From NCBI GenBank assembly GCA_024278175.1, contig JAJRTS010000006.1:1-41035 (forward strand): a stretch of DNA of 41,035 bases. The letters run 5' to 3'. How positions within the stretch are numbered: the first letter of the stretch is position 1; every line of letters starts with the position of its first letter. Below are positions 10,236 through 18,697 of this stretch, piece by piece. The position numbers and the translations under genes were made by a program. The notes beneath the pieces are model-generated. The model made no database searches and had not been told where the DNA came from. It worked only from the letters and a program-made list of their open reading frames with translations. The DNA comes from Gemmatimonadales bacterium (GTDB lineage Bacteria > Gemmatimonadota > Glassbacteria > GWA2-58-10).

Positions 10236-13200
10236 ATGAAACTTAAGAGGCTATCAAGCCTTGTGGGGTTGCTTGCCGCACTGCTCATTTTCTCTGCTGG
10301 CAGGGCTCTGGCTGTGGATGCGATCGCAGTGGCTGATGCACAGGCGTTTCCAGGGGGAAGCGATACGGTCGACGTTCTGGTTACAACAGACGCCGCCTAC
10401 CCTGGCGCCGAAGTAACGCTCAGCTACGATAAGACGAAGCTTTCCACAACGGAAGCCAGTGTCATCGTGAATGAGGCTGCATGGAACTCTAGTTGGGGCG
10501 CACCGCAGGTAGCTGTGGACACCGCCGCCGGAACCGTTAAAATTGGATTGCTTTCCTTCGATGGAGATTCTACGAAAGCAGTTCCGCAAAGCAGTTCAGC
10601 CCTGAAGCTGTTCTCAGTTATCTTCGAGGTTGACTCAACGGTTGCGGTTGGAAGTTACGCTGTTACGCCAAGCGGTGCATTTACATCTGTCGATAACAGT
10701 GACCCGACAGATCCGCAATTTAATGTAACTACGGTCACTAATCTGACCGCCGGTACGTTTGTTGTGCAGAGCCTGTACAACATGTCTGTTGATTCGGTTG
10801 ATGCCGGTCCGGGCGTATTGACTCCGGTGGGCGTCAATCTGTCCAACGGCCGGGCAGTGGCCAGTGTTGAGTTTACTGTCACCTACGACAGCTCTCAGGT
10901 TGTCTACGGAGATTCGATCGAAATCAACGACCTGTATGTGGGCGGAGTTGCAGCACCCGTTGAGGTTACAGATTTCGGTGACTCGGTTAAAGTGGCTATC
11001 TACACGGTTTCATCAGCCACGATTCCGGTTTCCAACACGTCGCGCTGGATTGCCAAGCTGTATTTTGTCTCGGCTGACAGCGCAACAGTGTCGGCGTCTA
11101 ATCCGCTGACTCTCAGTACCGGCACGACAGTTGCCACCGTGGATGCGGAGTGGAATTTGATAAACAACGCTCCGAATCTGGCGGTTGGTAATTTCGATAT
11201 CCAGAGCAAGTACAGCCTGCGGGTCGGTGATGCAACCGCGCCCAAGGGTGGCTCGGATACGGTTAACGTGTACCTCAGGGCTGCTGAGTCTGTCAACGCG
11301 GTTGAAGCCGTATTGACGTTCAACGATAGCAACTTCACGGTAACCGCCGACGATGTAATTTTCAACGGTGGTGTTTTCACCGGTGGTAACGCCAGTGTTT
11401 CGGTGACGCTTACCGACTCTACTGTGAAGATTATTGCTCTGCCTGCCGATCCGACAGATAGTATCGCGGCCGGCAACACGGAAAAGTTGCTGTTCAGTGT
11501 GATTCTGGGTGTCAAGGACAGCGCTGCCGTGGGGTATGATAGCGTGAGTGCGACAGGTATTCTGACCGTTCGCGACGCTGAGTACAACCCCACAGCGATA
11601 GCAATTCCCTCGGTTACCAAGGGTGCTTTCCGCGTGGTGGCCGCCTACGAGATCGAGATCAAGAGCCGTAATGCTTCGCCACAGGCCAAGAGCGTACCGG
11701 TCAGCGTATTGTTGACCAGCGAGGGCGATATCTACTCGGCCGAGGTTGTGGTCAAGTACGATACCACCAGGCTGGCGTACGTTGACGGTTCGGTTGCTCT
11801 TAACGATGAAGTCTGGACCGGGACAGCAGCACCGACTCCGGAAATCCTCGTTGCCGGTGACAGCATCAAGATCGGTCTTTTCGATCTTAATGACGTTAAT
11901 AACAAGATCGCGGGTGGTGGAGCAGGCCGGACATTGCTGAGTATCAGTTTCGATGTCACGGATTCGCTGGCTACTGGTGATTCGACGATGCTGACTCCCA
12001 GCGGGCTGGTGTTTGGCCGGGATAGTAACTACGATGCGGTGGAATATACCCCCAACGGTATCGTCGGTTATCTCAAGGTCACATCGGACATCATTCCTCC
12101 CTCTGCCGTGACCAACGCTTCTGCTACAGCCGGCACCAACTCGATTACCCTGAGTTGGAAGAACCCGACCGCGTCAGATCTGGACTATGTCAAGATCGTG
12201 CGTAACGATGGTGCGGATTCCGTGGTTGTAGTGACGCGTGATACTCCGGTTTCCGGTGCCACGGACACGTTCGAGGATGCGACTGTTACCGAAGGTGTCG
12301 TTTACTACTATACGATCATGGTTGCCGACGATAACGGCAACATGGGCGATAATGTGGTGCTCGGCCCGGTTAACATCGGTGTTTTGACGCAGACAGAGGT
12401 CAAAATCTCTTCCGCTACAGCTTTGGCGGGGGGAGTGGCGAAAGCGAAAATCAAGCTGAAGAACCCGGACAATAATATCTCCGGGATGATGTTCAAGCTG
12501 ACTTTCGACGTCACTAAGTTGCAGCTTACCGATATCGTTCCCGGACCGGATGCCGCGGGTGTGGCTCCTGTGTCCATGATCAATATCGATAGCGTAAACG
12601 CCTCCGGCGCGCTGCAGTTCGACGCGATCGACCTTTCGGGTAACCCGGTGCTGGCCGGTACTGGCGTCAAGACCGTGCTTGTGATTGAATTCAAGGTCGA
12701 CTCGTCCGTAGTCACGGGCGATTCAACCGCTCTGGCACTGAGTGACGTGTCGCTTAGCGATCCTGATGGGAGCGATATTGAGCTGGCCACAGCCGACGGT
12801 ACGGTCAGAATTACCGGCTCGATCGAAGTTGACCTGAACGGTGATGGTTCCATCAACCTCGGCGATATCTGGTTCTATTTTAACCGGGATGAGCTGGTTG
12901 TATTCGAATCGCTTGCCGATCTGATCTCGACTCTGCTCGCTCAGCCTTTGCCGACCAGCATGTTGGCTGCCGTGCAGGATGCGGTTGCCACAAGCTCCCG
13001 GGCGGTCGATGGCGCGGCGTTGATCAACCTCAAGACCAATTTCGAGATTGTTGCCGCCAGGTTCACTTTCAGCTATGATACCATGCAAGAGCTGAGTGGA
13101 GTGTACCTTAGCCAGTCGATGGCCGGTAAGGTGATGATCAAGAAAGTGGTTACCAATGGCCGGCTGTATGTCGACATCGTCAGCCTGGACGGTTTCATTC

Positions 13201-13631
13201 CGGCCGAGGTTGGCGAGTTGTTCAGTGTCGCTTTCCGTGATGTGGATCACGAGACCGCCGGCCTGACTCTCGACAAGGTCGAGGTGGCCGACCGCGATGG
13301 TAACGTGTACATCGAGGCCGCCAAGGCAGGCCGGATTGCCTTGCCAAAGGCCTTCGCACTGTCTCAGAACAGCCCGAACCCGTTCAACCCCTCGACCACC
13401 ATCAAGTATCAGGTGCCGGAGGGTAAGGCGGCCAAGGTGCAGATCGTTGTCTTCAATGTTCGCGGACAGAAGGTCATTACCCTGGTGGATGAGCTCAAGG
13501 AGTCCGGAGATTTCACGGTCAACTGGAACGGTACAAATACCAGCGGACAGCGTGTTTCTTCCGGTGTGTACTTCTACAGAATGAGCGCCGGTGATTTTTC
13601 GGCGGTGAGAAAGATGGTAATTGTGAAGTAA
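10236..13631 (+). CDS. Secreted scaffold-like protein with about six cohesin-like modules, FN3, dockerin EF-hand and type A sorting domain
   Basis: ATG at 10236 follows GGGGAGG. A signal peptide (about 1-26, ending ALA-V) is followed by four consecutive cohesin-like modules (about 28-165, 180-325, 328-470, 475-615). Each contains the VxVxLxYD-x-x-x-L strand and a TVKIGLLSFDG-like or SIKIGLFDLND-like second half. An FN3 domain (about 621-715), a fifth cohesin-like module (about 716-862), one complete dockerin-type loop DLNGDGSINLGD (about 867), a sixth divergent cohesin-like module (about 920-1030) and the [20 protein letters not shown] sorting/FlgD-like domain (about 1035-1131) complete it. 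The architecture resembles a scaffoldin, but no carbohydrate-binding module or enzyme was recognised. It probably displays or cross-links dockerin-bearing partners at the cell surface. Module boundaries are approximate. Confidence 0.88.
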   Translation: MKLKRLSSLVGLLAALLIFSAGRALAVDAIAVADAQAFPGGSDTVDVLVTTDAAYPGAEVTLSYDKTKLSTTEASVIVNEAAWNSSWGAPQVAVDTAAGTVKIGLLSFDGDSTKAVPQSSSALKLFSVIFEVDSTVAVGSYAVTPSGAFTSVDNSDPTDPQFNVTTVTNLTAGTFVVQSLYNMSVDSVDAGPGVLTPVGVNLSNGRAVASVEFTVTYDSSQVVYGDSIEINDLYVGGVAAPVEVTDFGDSVKVAIYTVSSATIPVSNTSRWIAKLYFVSADSATVSASNPLTLSTGTTVATVDAEWNLINNAPNLAVGNFDIQSKYSLRVGDATAPKGGSDTVNVYLRAAESVNAVEAVLTFNDSNFTVTADDVIFNGGVFTGGNASVSVTLTDSTVKIIALPADPTDSIAAGNTEKLLFSVILGVKDSAAVGYDSVSATGILTVRDAEYNPTAIAIPSVTKGAFRVVAAYEIEIKSRNASPQAKSVPVSVLLTSEGDIYSAEVVVKYDTTRLAYVDGSVALNDEVWTGTAAPTPEILVAGDSIKIGLFDLNDVNNKIAGGGAGRTLLSISFDVTDSLATGDSTMLTPSGLVFGRDSNYDAVEYTPNGIVGYLKVTSDIIPPSAVTNASATAGTNSITLSWKNPTASDLDYVKIVRNDGADSVVVVTRDTPVSGATDTFEDATVTEGVVYYYTIMVADDNGNMGDNVVLGPVNIGVLTQTEVKISSATALAGGVAKAKIKLKNPDNNISGMMFKLTFDVTKLQLTDIVPGPDAAGVAPVSMINIDSVNASGALQFDAIDLSGNPVLAGTGVKTVLVIEFKVDSSVVTGDSTALALSDVSLSDPDGSDIELATADGTVRITGSIEVDLNGDGSINLGDIWFYFNRDELVVFESLADLISTLLAQPLPTSMLAAVQDAVATSSRAVDGAALINLKTNFEIVAARFTFSYDTMQELSGVYLSQSMAGKVMIKKVVTNGRLYVDIVSLDGFIPAEVGELFSVAFRDVDHETAGLTLDKVEVADRDGNVYIEAAKAGRIALPKAFALSQNSPNPFNPSTTIKYQVPEGKAAKVQIVVFNVRGQKVITLVDELKESGDFTVNWNGTNTSGQRVSSGVYFYRMSAGDFSAVRKMVIVK

Positions 13632-13645
13632 ACGAGGCAAAGCAG

Positions 13646-13673
13646 GGGTCCCGCACCGCAAGGTGCGGGACCC
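13646..13673 (+). terminator. Stable hairpin with GCAA tetraloop, no U-tract
   Basis: A perfect 12-bp stem (GGGTCCCGCACC with GGTGCGGGACCC) is closed by a GCAA (GNRA) tetraloop, 15 nt after the stop of the preceding gene and 46 nt before the next ATG. There is no T-run, so it may stabilise or process the 3' end instead of terminating. Some transcription could continue into the next gene. Confidence 0.6.
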
Positions 13674-13718
13674 GAACCTGCCCCGTTTCCTAACATAGCT
13701 CATCAGGGGGAAAGTGAT

Positions 13719-15590
13719 ATGAAAATAATTAAGATACTATTCCTCGGAATAGTACTTGTAATGTTCAACATTGCCTACTTGGCAGCCCAGGATTTGCCCG
13801 ATTCGATAACGGTCAGTATGACGTCGGCAGATCCGGGTAGCGTCATGGAGATAACTGTTGACGTACGTTTCCAATCGGATAATACCGGCGGCCTGGTGCT
13901 TGTATTGACCGGATTCCCTACGAGTCTTGTCAGTACGGAAAGCGGAGTTAATCTGGCTGATGGTACCGCACCGACGGATGACGGGACTTGGTATTATCAG
14001 TGGACCGACGGCTACGGATTACCTCTGAAAAATGCGGCAAGCCTTGCATCGGATGTGCTGATGAGTCCTGGTGATCCAACAGCTACTGATAGCTCGGCAA
14101 CATTAGCGGTCACGCTTCTCGGCGCCAATGTTACCTCGTTGAAAACACTTCCAGTTGAATTTGGGGGATTCGATCCCACAAAGATCGGACCCATGCTGAA
14201 AGTGTGGATCAACACGCCGGCGGATTTACCTGAGGGTACGTATAATGTCCGGGTTGCAGAGGGCGGAGCCGTTATCGGTTCTTTCTCGCCTGCTGGAACC
14301 CTGGATGGTGTGCCTTACACCTCTGTGGATCAGTTGGTTGTGGCGATTATCCCTGATAACACCTACCTGGAAATGGTGGCGGATCAGGGTGTAACCAGCG
14401 GTGGAAGCGCCCAGATCAGCGTCAAGCTGGCCAACAAGGACACGGTTGCCTCGGGCAGCTTCGTGATTACCTACCCCGGCGCGTACATGATGCTGGATTC
14501 GGTAGCCGCGGGTGCCAACGCTGGTAGCGCTGCCTTCAGCTTCAGTGCTCCGGCTGATTCCGGTACTCTGCTGGCCGCCAGTCACATGCCCAAGACGACC
14601 ACGGTGTCGTTCACGGGCGCCACGATCGCTCCCAGCGGTCTGGGTGACTTGTGCAAGCTGTACTTCGATATTGCCCCGGTTGGCGCCGGTGTGACTGCTT
14701 CGGTTGCGCTGAGCTCGGTGGTCCTTAAGGATCCTGCGGGCGCGGACGTGATCGATCAGATCCCGCCCACGGTGTCGGCCACCGCACTCTCGTTCTCCTA
14801 CGGTGACACGCTGTCGCTGGCGGACATGATGGGTAAGGGCGTGGCAACCATTATCGAGGGTCAGCTTTACGTGCCGGTTATGTTGACGAATGCTTCGGCG
14901 GTGGCAGGTGTCGAATTCGTCATCATGGAGCCGGTCGGAAAAGACAGCATCCTTTCGCTCTCTTCCGATATCGTGAAGAACGTGGATCGCGCCACCGGCT
15001 GGATGGTTAATGCTGCTGACAGCGGCAGAGCCGTTCGTGTGGTTGCTTTCTCGCCTGTCGAGGGTGGTGCTATTGCCGCCGGCAGCGGCAAGTTGTTTGA
15101 TGTGGTGTTCGACATCAATACCGCCGCTTTCACGATACCCGTCGGCGATGCCACCGAGGACCTGATTCTCGGGCTCAGTGGTGTGAGGCTTACCGGTTCC
15201 GATGGTTCGATGCTTGGTGTCGAGGCCATGGGAGCTACGGCCAGCCTGGATTACCGTGTGCCCAACGAGGGCGAGGGCGTTGGTCCCGGAGCGACTCTGC
15301 CCAAGGCTTTCAGCCTCAAGCAGAACCATCCGAACCCGTTCAACCCGTCGACCACGATCAGTTACCAGATTCCCGATGATGCCGGCAGCGTTCGTTTTAC
15401 GCTGAACGTTTACGACATCCGCGGCAGGATGGTACGGACTCTGGACAGGGGCATGAAGGGTGCCGGTACCTATTCCGTGTTCTGGGATGGCACCGACAAC
15501 AACGGCCGCCAGGTCAGCAGTGGCGTTTACTTCTACCGCTTCGTCTCTTCCAAGTACAATGCTACTCGGAAGATGATCATGCTCAAGTAA
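13719..15590 (+). CDS. Secreted protein with three cohesin-like modules and type A sorting domain
   Basis: ATG at 13719 is preceded by GGGGGAAAG. A signal peptide (about 1-23, ending LAA-Q) is followed by three beta modules: about 28-205 (atypically long and divergent), about 215-355 (TSGGSAQISVKLANKD...SGSFVITYPG, cohesin-like) and about 375-515 (LYVPVMLTNASAVAGVEF, cohesin-like). The sorting/FlgD-like domain begins at about 527 ([20 protein letters not shown]) and ends KMIMLK. No dockerin loop was seen, so it could be a receptor-only partner for the dockerin-bearing neighbours. It follows the preceding scaffold-like gene by 87 bp with only the U-less hairpin between, so co-transcription is possible. 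Secretion through the type IX route is inferred from the tail; no secretion component is encoded nearby. Confidence 0.85.
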   Translation: MKIIKILFLGIVLVMFNIAYLAAQDLPDSITVSMTSADPGSVMEITVDVRFQSDNTGGLVLVLTGFPTSLVSTESGVNLADGTAPTDDGTWYYQWTDGYGLPLKNAASLASDVLMSPGDPTATDSSATLAVTLLGANVTSLKTLPVEFGGFDPTKIGPMLKVWINTPADLPEGTYNVRVAEGGAVIGSFSPAGTLDGVPYTSVDQLVVAIIPDNTYLEMVADQGVTSGGSAQISVKLANKDTVASGSFVITYPGAYMMLDSVAAGANAGSAAFSFSAPADSGTLLAASHMPKTTTVSFTGATIAPSGLGDLCKLYFDIAPVGAGVTASVALSSVVLKDPAGADVIDQIPPTVSATALSFSYGDTLSLADMMGKGVATIIEGQLYVPVMLTNASAVAGVEFVIMEPVGKDSILSLSSDIVKNVDRATGWMVNAADSGRAVRVVAFSPVEGGAIAAGSGKLFDVVFDINTAAFTIPVGDATEDLILGLSGVRLTGSDGSMLGVEAMGATASLDYRVPNEGEGVGPGATLPKAFSLKQNHPNPFNPSTTISYQIPDDAGSVRFTLNVYDIRGRMVRTLDRGMKGAGTYSVFWDGTDNNGRQVSSGVYFYRFVSSKYNATRKMIMLK

Positions 15591-15618
15591 GCGAAACTGT
15601 AAAAAGGCAGATAAAAAA

Positions 15619-15650
15619 GCCGCCGGAGCATTTGCTCCGGCGGCTTTTTT
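15619..15650 (+). terminator. Strong Rho-independent terminator
   Basis: An 11-bp stem (GCCGCCGGAGC with GCTCCGGCGGC) and an ATTT loop are followed by TTTTTT, 28 nt after the preceding stop. An A-run on the left arm pairs with the T-run, so it may also act on the opposite strand. It closes the block of giant secreted proteins. Confidence 0.92.
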
Positions 15651-15763
15651 GTTTGTTGGCAGTGGAATCCATGCTGTCGTGTTTCTCGAAAGTTTTGTCC
15701 TTTTGCAAAGGAAAGAAAATCCTGAGAATGGTACGGAAAAACTTCCGTTGTTCGTAGAATATT

Positions 15764-15842
15764 GTAGGGGCTTGCCCTTGTGTTCGCCCGTCAACCTGGT
15801 GCCCTGCTGTATTCTTTGCGGGCGAGGCATGGCTCGCCCATA
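15764..15842. repeat. Copy A of the GTAGGGGC dispersed palindromic repeat
   Basis: GTAGGGGC at 15764-15771 begins an element that ends in an imperfect palindrome, GGGCGAG (15820-15826) and CTCGCCC (15833-15839), separated by GCATGG. The GTAGGGGC opening and a GGGCG...CATGG...CGCCC hairpin recur in other gaps of the window. No coding signal is convincing in 15651-15907 beyond this element. Confidence 0.65.
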
Positions 15843-15907
15843 CGAGGGAAGTAACGGCCCTTCGAAGGATAATCAAAAGGACAATTGTTTAGAGAACCAC
15901 TTTATTT

Positions 15908-15940
15908 AAAAAAAAAGGCGACGCATACGCGTCGCCCCTA
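15908..15940 (-). terminator. Terminator of the minus-strand operon, formed by copy B of the GTAGGGGC-type repeat
   Basis: Read on the minus strand, the repeat-type end TAGGGGCGACGC leads into an 8-bp stem (GGCGACGC with GCGTCGCC, loop GTAT), followed by nine T. It lies 31 nt beyond the stop of the ytxH-like gene. The stem and the terminal CCCCTA match the dispersed repeat family, so one unit seems to serve as a terminator. Confidence 0.8.
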
Positions 15941-15970
15941 GAGCGATAACTTTGTTTGCGAGAGCCGCAG

Positions 15971-16393
15971 TCAGCTTTTTTTGCCGCGCTTGCCGGAAGA
16001 TTTTTTCTTACCGGCCAGTTCGTTTTCCAGGGCGGCCATCTCTTCCTTGACCGTCTTCTTCACCGTGTCCTTGCTCTCTTCGACAAACTTGACGATCTCC
16101 TCGCGGATGCTCTCGATCGACTTCTTGCCCTCGTCGACCACCTTGCTCATCTCGCCCTTGAGCGAGTCCACAGCCTTCTTGCCATCGTCAAACAGGTCCT
16201 GGCTTTTTTTAACCACCTGGTCGCTGTTGTCCTTTACGGTCTTCCAGGTTTCGTCGCCCTTCTCGGAAATTTTCTTGCGGGTTTCCTCGCCGGTTAAGGG
16301 GGCGAAAAGCAGGGCCACGCCCGCGCCGGTAATCGCACCCAGTAAAAAAGCCTTGATAGCCGAGCAAGGTCCGCAATCGTTGGCAGACATCAT
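15971..16393 (-). CDS. ytxH: YtxH-like membrane-associated stress protein
   Basis: This 140-aa protein has a short Cys-containing N-terminus, one hydrophobic segment at about 13-32 (AFLLGAITGAGVALLFAP) and the LTGEETRKK junction typical of YtxH (Pfam YtxH, formerly grouped with gas-vesicle-type proteins). The rest is a charged Lys/Glu amphipathic helix that probably forms a coiled coil, with a very basic tail. The start is an ATG-ATG pair (16393 or 16390) preceded by AAGGAGG. It lies 37 nt after the ytxG-like gene, as in the Bacillus ytxG-ytxH pair. In Bacillus this pair belongs to the general stress regulon; the biochemical role is unknown. The domain call is firm, the stress role is inferred. 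Confidence 0.82.
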   Translation of the reverse strand: MMSANDCGPCSAIKAFLLGAITGAGVALLFAPLTGEETRKKISEKGDETWKTVKDNSDQVVKKSQDLFDDGKKAVDSLKGEMSKVVDEGKKSIESIREEIVKFVEESKDTVKKTVKEEMAALENELAGKKKSSGKRGKKS

Positions 16394-16430
16394 GTACCTC
16401 CTTGTTGATTGAGAGTTGTCACGCCGGAAA

Positions 16431-16805
16431 TTACATCCAGCGGTTCATCTTGTCCGAAAACACCTTGAACGCTGAGACAATGTTCAACAGCGGGTTTCTC
16501 AGCTTTTCCTGCACGAGATCGAGCAGGTCGATAAGTTCCTGCATCTTATCGCGCAGCTCGGGCGGAATCCCGGTCAGGTCCTCCACCTTCTCAGCCGTAT
16601 TCTCCGCCACTTCCTCCATGCGCTCGCTGATACTGGTCAGGTGGTCAAGGCTGGTATCGAGCTTGTCGCGGACAACACTGCGTACGTAGCGCTCCAGAGC
16701 GCGAAATTTGAAATAGGCCGTTACGGCCAGAGCCGTGAGCAGCAGATAGTAGATAGCGATGATGGATACGGCCACCGCGATGACGACTTGTACTGTCGTG
16801 GACAT
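16431..16805 (-). CDS. DUF948/YtxG-like membrane-anchored coiled-coil protein
   Basis: This 124-aa protein has an N-terminal transmembrane segment at about 6-32 (VVIAVAVSIIAIYYLLLTAL) followed by an amphipathic helical region with heptad character (about 35-110), matching the layout of DUF948/YtxG proteins. GGTGAGG lies just upstream of the ATG. It sits between nadE (34-nt gap) and the ytxH-like gene (37-nt gap) in the same orientation, so all four minus-strand genes are probably one operon. Pairing with YtxH is the main support for the name, because sequence conservation in this family is low. The function is unknown, probably envelope-associated. Confidence 0.7.
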   Translation of the reverse strand: MSTTVQVVIAVAVSIIAIYYLLLTALAVTAYFKFRALERYVRSVVRDKLDTSLDHLTSISERMEEVAENTAEKVEDLTGIPPELRDKMQELIDLLDLVQEKLRNPLLNIVSAFKVFSDKMNRWM

Positions 16806-16839
16806 GAAATCCTCACCCCCTGGCCAGGTTGCCCGGTGC

Positions 16840-17682
16840 TCAGATTCCCCAGTCTCTGGGGAATCTGAAATCCCGGTTGATGGTCCTGTTGCTCAGTTTG
16901 GCGATCAGCGGAAGGTGGCGCTTGTACTGTGTCTGGCGCACCATCCGCATGATCCGGTTGATAAAATCACCGTCGAATCCGCGGGCGGAGAGCTGCTCGG
17001 GCTTTATCCGGCAATCGATAAGCTGCTCCAGCGCCTCGTCGGCTTGCTCATAGGTGAATCCAAGTTCTTCCTCATCGGTCTGGCCCGCCCACAGGTCGGC
17101 ACTGGGTTTTTTACTGACAATCCGCTCCGGAAGTTCCAGGTAGCGGGCCAGTTCCCATACCTGGGTCTTGTACAGGTCGCCCAAGGGGTTGAGCGCACAG
17201 GCGCTGTCTCCCCAGAGAGTGCTGTAGCCCAGCAGGTACTCGGTTTTATTGCTCGTGCCCAGCACCAGCGCATCTGTTTCCGCGCTAACGTCGTAGAGCA
17301 CGATCATTCGCTGGCGTGCCATCACGTTTCCCCGCCGCATGTTGCTTATCTCCGGGCAGGTCTCGAAATATGGATCGACCATCGGTGTGATTTCCACAGT
17401 CCGGCAGCCGATTCCCAGCTTTCCGGCCAGCACTTTGGCGTCTTCCAAGCTGTCCGGGTTCGAGCTGTGGTAGGGCATCATCACGCCCATCACGTTTCCC
17501 GCGCCCAGGGCCTCCACGGCCAGCGCGGCCGACAGGCTGGAGTCGATACCGCCCGAGAGGCCCAGCACCACTTTTTCAAAACCGGTCTTATGCACTTCGG
17601 TGCGGATGAACGTGCTCAGTACTTGCAGCACTTCGGGACAGTTAATCGCCAAAAGATTCTTTTTTGATTCGTTTGAGTTCAT
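16840..17682 (-). CDS. nadE: NAD+ synthetase, ATP-pyrophosphatase half
   Basis: It catalyses the ATP-dependent amidation of deamido-NAD+, the last step of NAD+ synthesis. The PP-loop SGGIDSS is at residues 43-49. Family motifs GTSNKTEYLLGY, ALNPLGDLYKTQV and KKPSADLWAGQTDEEELG follow in the expected order, and the C-terminus has the usual basic FPRDW end. Length is 280 aa. The ATG at 17682 has no good ribosome binding site and lies inside the end of the upstream nitrilase-domain gene (41-nt overlap, other frame). The two halves together match a glutamine-dependent NAD synthetase. Removing one base from the A6 run at about 17660-17665 (minus strand AAAAAAG) would join them into about 549 residues. 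So the start here may be an artefact of a frameshift. Confidence 0.92.
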   Translation of the reverse strand: MNSNESKKNLLAINCPEVLQVLSTFIRTEVHKTGFEKVVLGLSGGIDSSLSAALAVEALGAGNVMGVMMPYHSSNPDSLEDAKVLAGKLGIGCRTVEITPMVDPYFETCPEISNMRRGNVMARQRMIVLYDVSAETDALVLGTSNKTEYLLGYSTLWGDSACALNPLGDLYKTQVWELARYLELPERIVSKKPSADLWAGQTDEEELGFTYEQADEALEQLIDCRIKPEQLSARGFDGDFINRIMRMVRQTQYKRHLPLIAKLSNRTINRDFRFPRDWGI

Positions 17683-18490
17683 TCAGGCTCGTCAGAAATT
17701 TCTCGTCGCGCAGGACCGGCGATCCGATCCTGGCTCTCGAGAGTTCATCCAGGTCGATATTTACAGTAGCTTCCGCCGCTTCAAGAAACGGTAGCTCGGC
17801 GGTCAGCTCACCCTGGGGGTCCAGCACATGGGAGCTTCCGCTGAAACTGATCCCGTCCTCGCAGCCGGCGCGGTTCACGTAGAACACAAAATTTGAATAG
17901 AGCAGGGCGTAGCTGCTGGTGATACGCTGCCAGTTTTCCACGCTCTGGAACCTGCCGGATTCCCGCATGCCCCGCACGGGACTGTTGGAGATTACGAACA
18001 GCAACTCCGCGCCGTCCTGGCTGAGAATGTACGGGTTTACCGGGTGCCAGGCATCCTCGCAAATCATCACGCCCGCGCGGCCGAAGCTGGTGTCGAAAGC
18101 ACGTACACGGTTGCCGGGAGCGAAATAACGGCCCTCGTCGAACATGCCGTAGGTGGGCAGGTGCCCCTTGCGATGCCGTCCGGCCAGTCGGCCGTCCTCC
18201 AGGTAAAAGGCGCTGTTGTAATGAAAATGGTCGCGGCCGTGCTCCACCAGGCCGATCAGGATCGAGATATCACGGCTCAGATCTATCAGTTCCGTTATCT
18301 TCGGATCGTCATCGCGCAGCCCGGTGAGCGAAACCATGTCCTTGAGCAGATAGCCGGTCAGCGCCAGTTCCGGGAATACGATCAGGTCCGCGCCATCGCC
18401 GGCCGCCGAGCGAATCGACTCCAGGCATTGCTCAAAGTTATATTCTATGTCCCCCAGCCGGGGGTACGTCTGTGCCAGTCTTACAAGCAT
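17642..18490 (-). CDS. Nitrilase-fold glutaminase half of NAD+ synthetase
   Basis: This 282-aa carbon-nitrogen hydrolase has the full catalytic triad: Glu41 (FPELALTGY), Lys108 (RKGHLPTYG) and Cys144 (MICEDAWHP). The GMFDEGRYFAPG segment is characteristic of the amidase domain of glutamine-dependent NAD synthetases, so it probably supplies ammonia from glutamine to the synthetase half. The start at 18490 gives the family N-terminus (RLAQTYPRLGDIEYN) but has a weak ribosome binding site. The reading frame ends ELKRIKKESFGD, where the last six residues are not part of a conserved linker. The neighbouring frame continues naturally as KKNLLAINCPEVLQ. It is therefore likely one half of a frameshifted single gene, or a genuinely split, overlapping pair. 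Confidence 0.9.
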   Translation of the reverse strand: MLVRLAQTYPRLGDIEYNFEQCLESIRSAAGDGADLIVFPELALTGYLLKDMVSLTGLRDDDPKITELIDLSRDISILIGLVEHGRDHFHYNSAFYLEDGRLAGRHRKGHLPTYGMFDEGRYFAPGNRVRAFDTSFGRAGVMICEDAWHPVNPYILSQDGAELLFVISNSPVRGMRESGRFQSVENWQRITSSYALLYSNFVFYVNRAGCEDGISFSGSSHVLDPQGELTAELPFLEAAEATVNIDLDELSRARIGSPVLRDEKFLTSLNELKRIKKESFGD

Positions 18491-18697
18491 GTTTTCGCGT
18501 TTCCGCTCTGATTTACGGGAGGGCGCTGAAAAAGTCTTTTCACCCGCCTGGGTAGGAATGGATTGCCTTAATCGCCGCCCAGGGGCAAGGCAAGCCGTTC
18601 GAATTGTAACATATTGGCTATTAAATGTTATTCAACTTTCTCTAAGCTTTAAGAACGATTTCCCGATGCCCGGCCGCGGCCCTGACCCCGTATCTAT

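Noticed and set aside
237-15590. Classical cellulosome cluster
   Set aside because: No glycoside hydrolase, carbohydrate-binding module or S-layer-homology anchor was recognised in the four proteins.
14226-15830. 534-codon minus-strand open frame
   Set aside because: It runs antisense through cohesin-like modules, a terminator and a repeat copy, so it is not a gene.
15649-15909. 86-codon + strand open frame after the last cohesin gene
   Set aside because: It has no ribosome binding site and crosses a terminator and a GTAGGGGC repeat copy.
17655-17672. dnaX-like -1 programmed frameshift at A-AAA-AAG in the NAD synthetase overlap
   Set aside because: Going from the amidase frame to the synthetase frame needs a +1 (or -2) shift, not -1. 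Loss of one A by error or polymerase slippage fits better.
18491-18690. Possible NAD-sensing riboswitch in the leader of the NAD synthetase genes
   Set aside because: A long leader and stems exist, but I could not match them to the NAD-I or NAD-II riboswitch consensus. A covariance-model search would decide.
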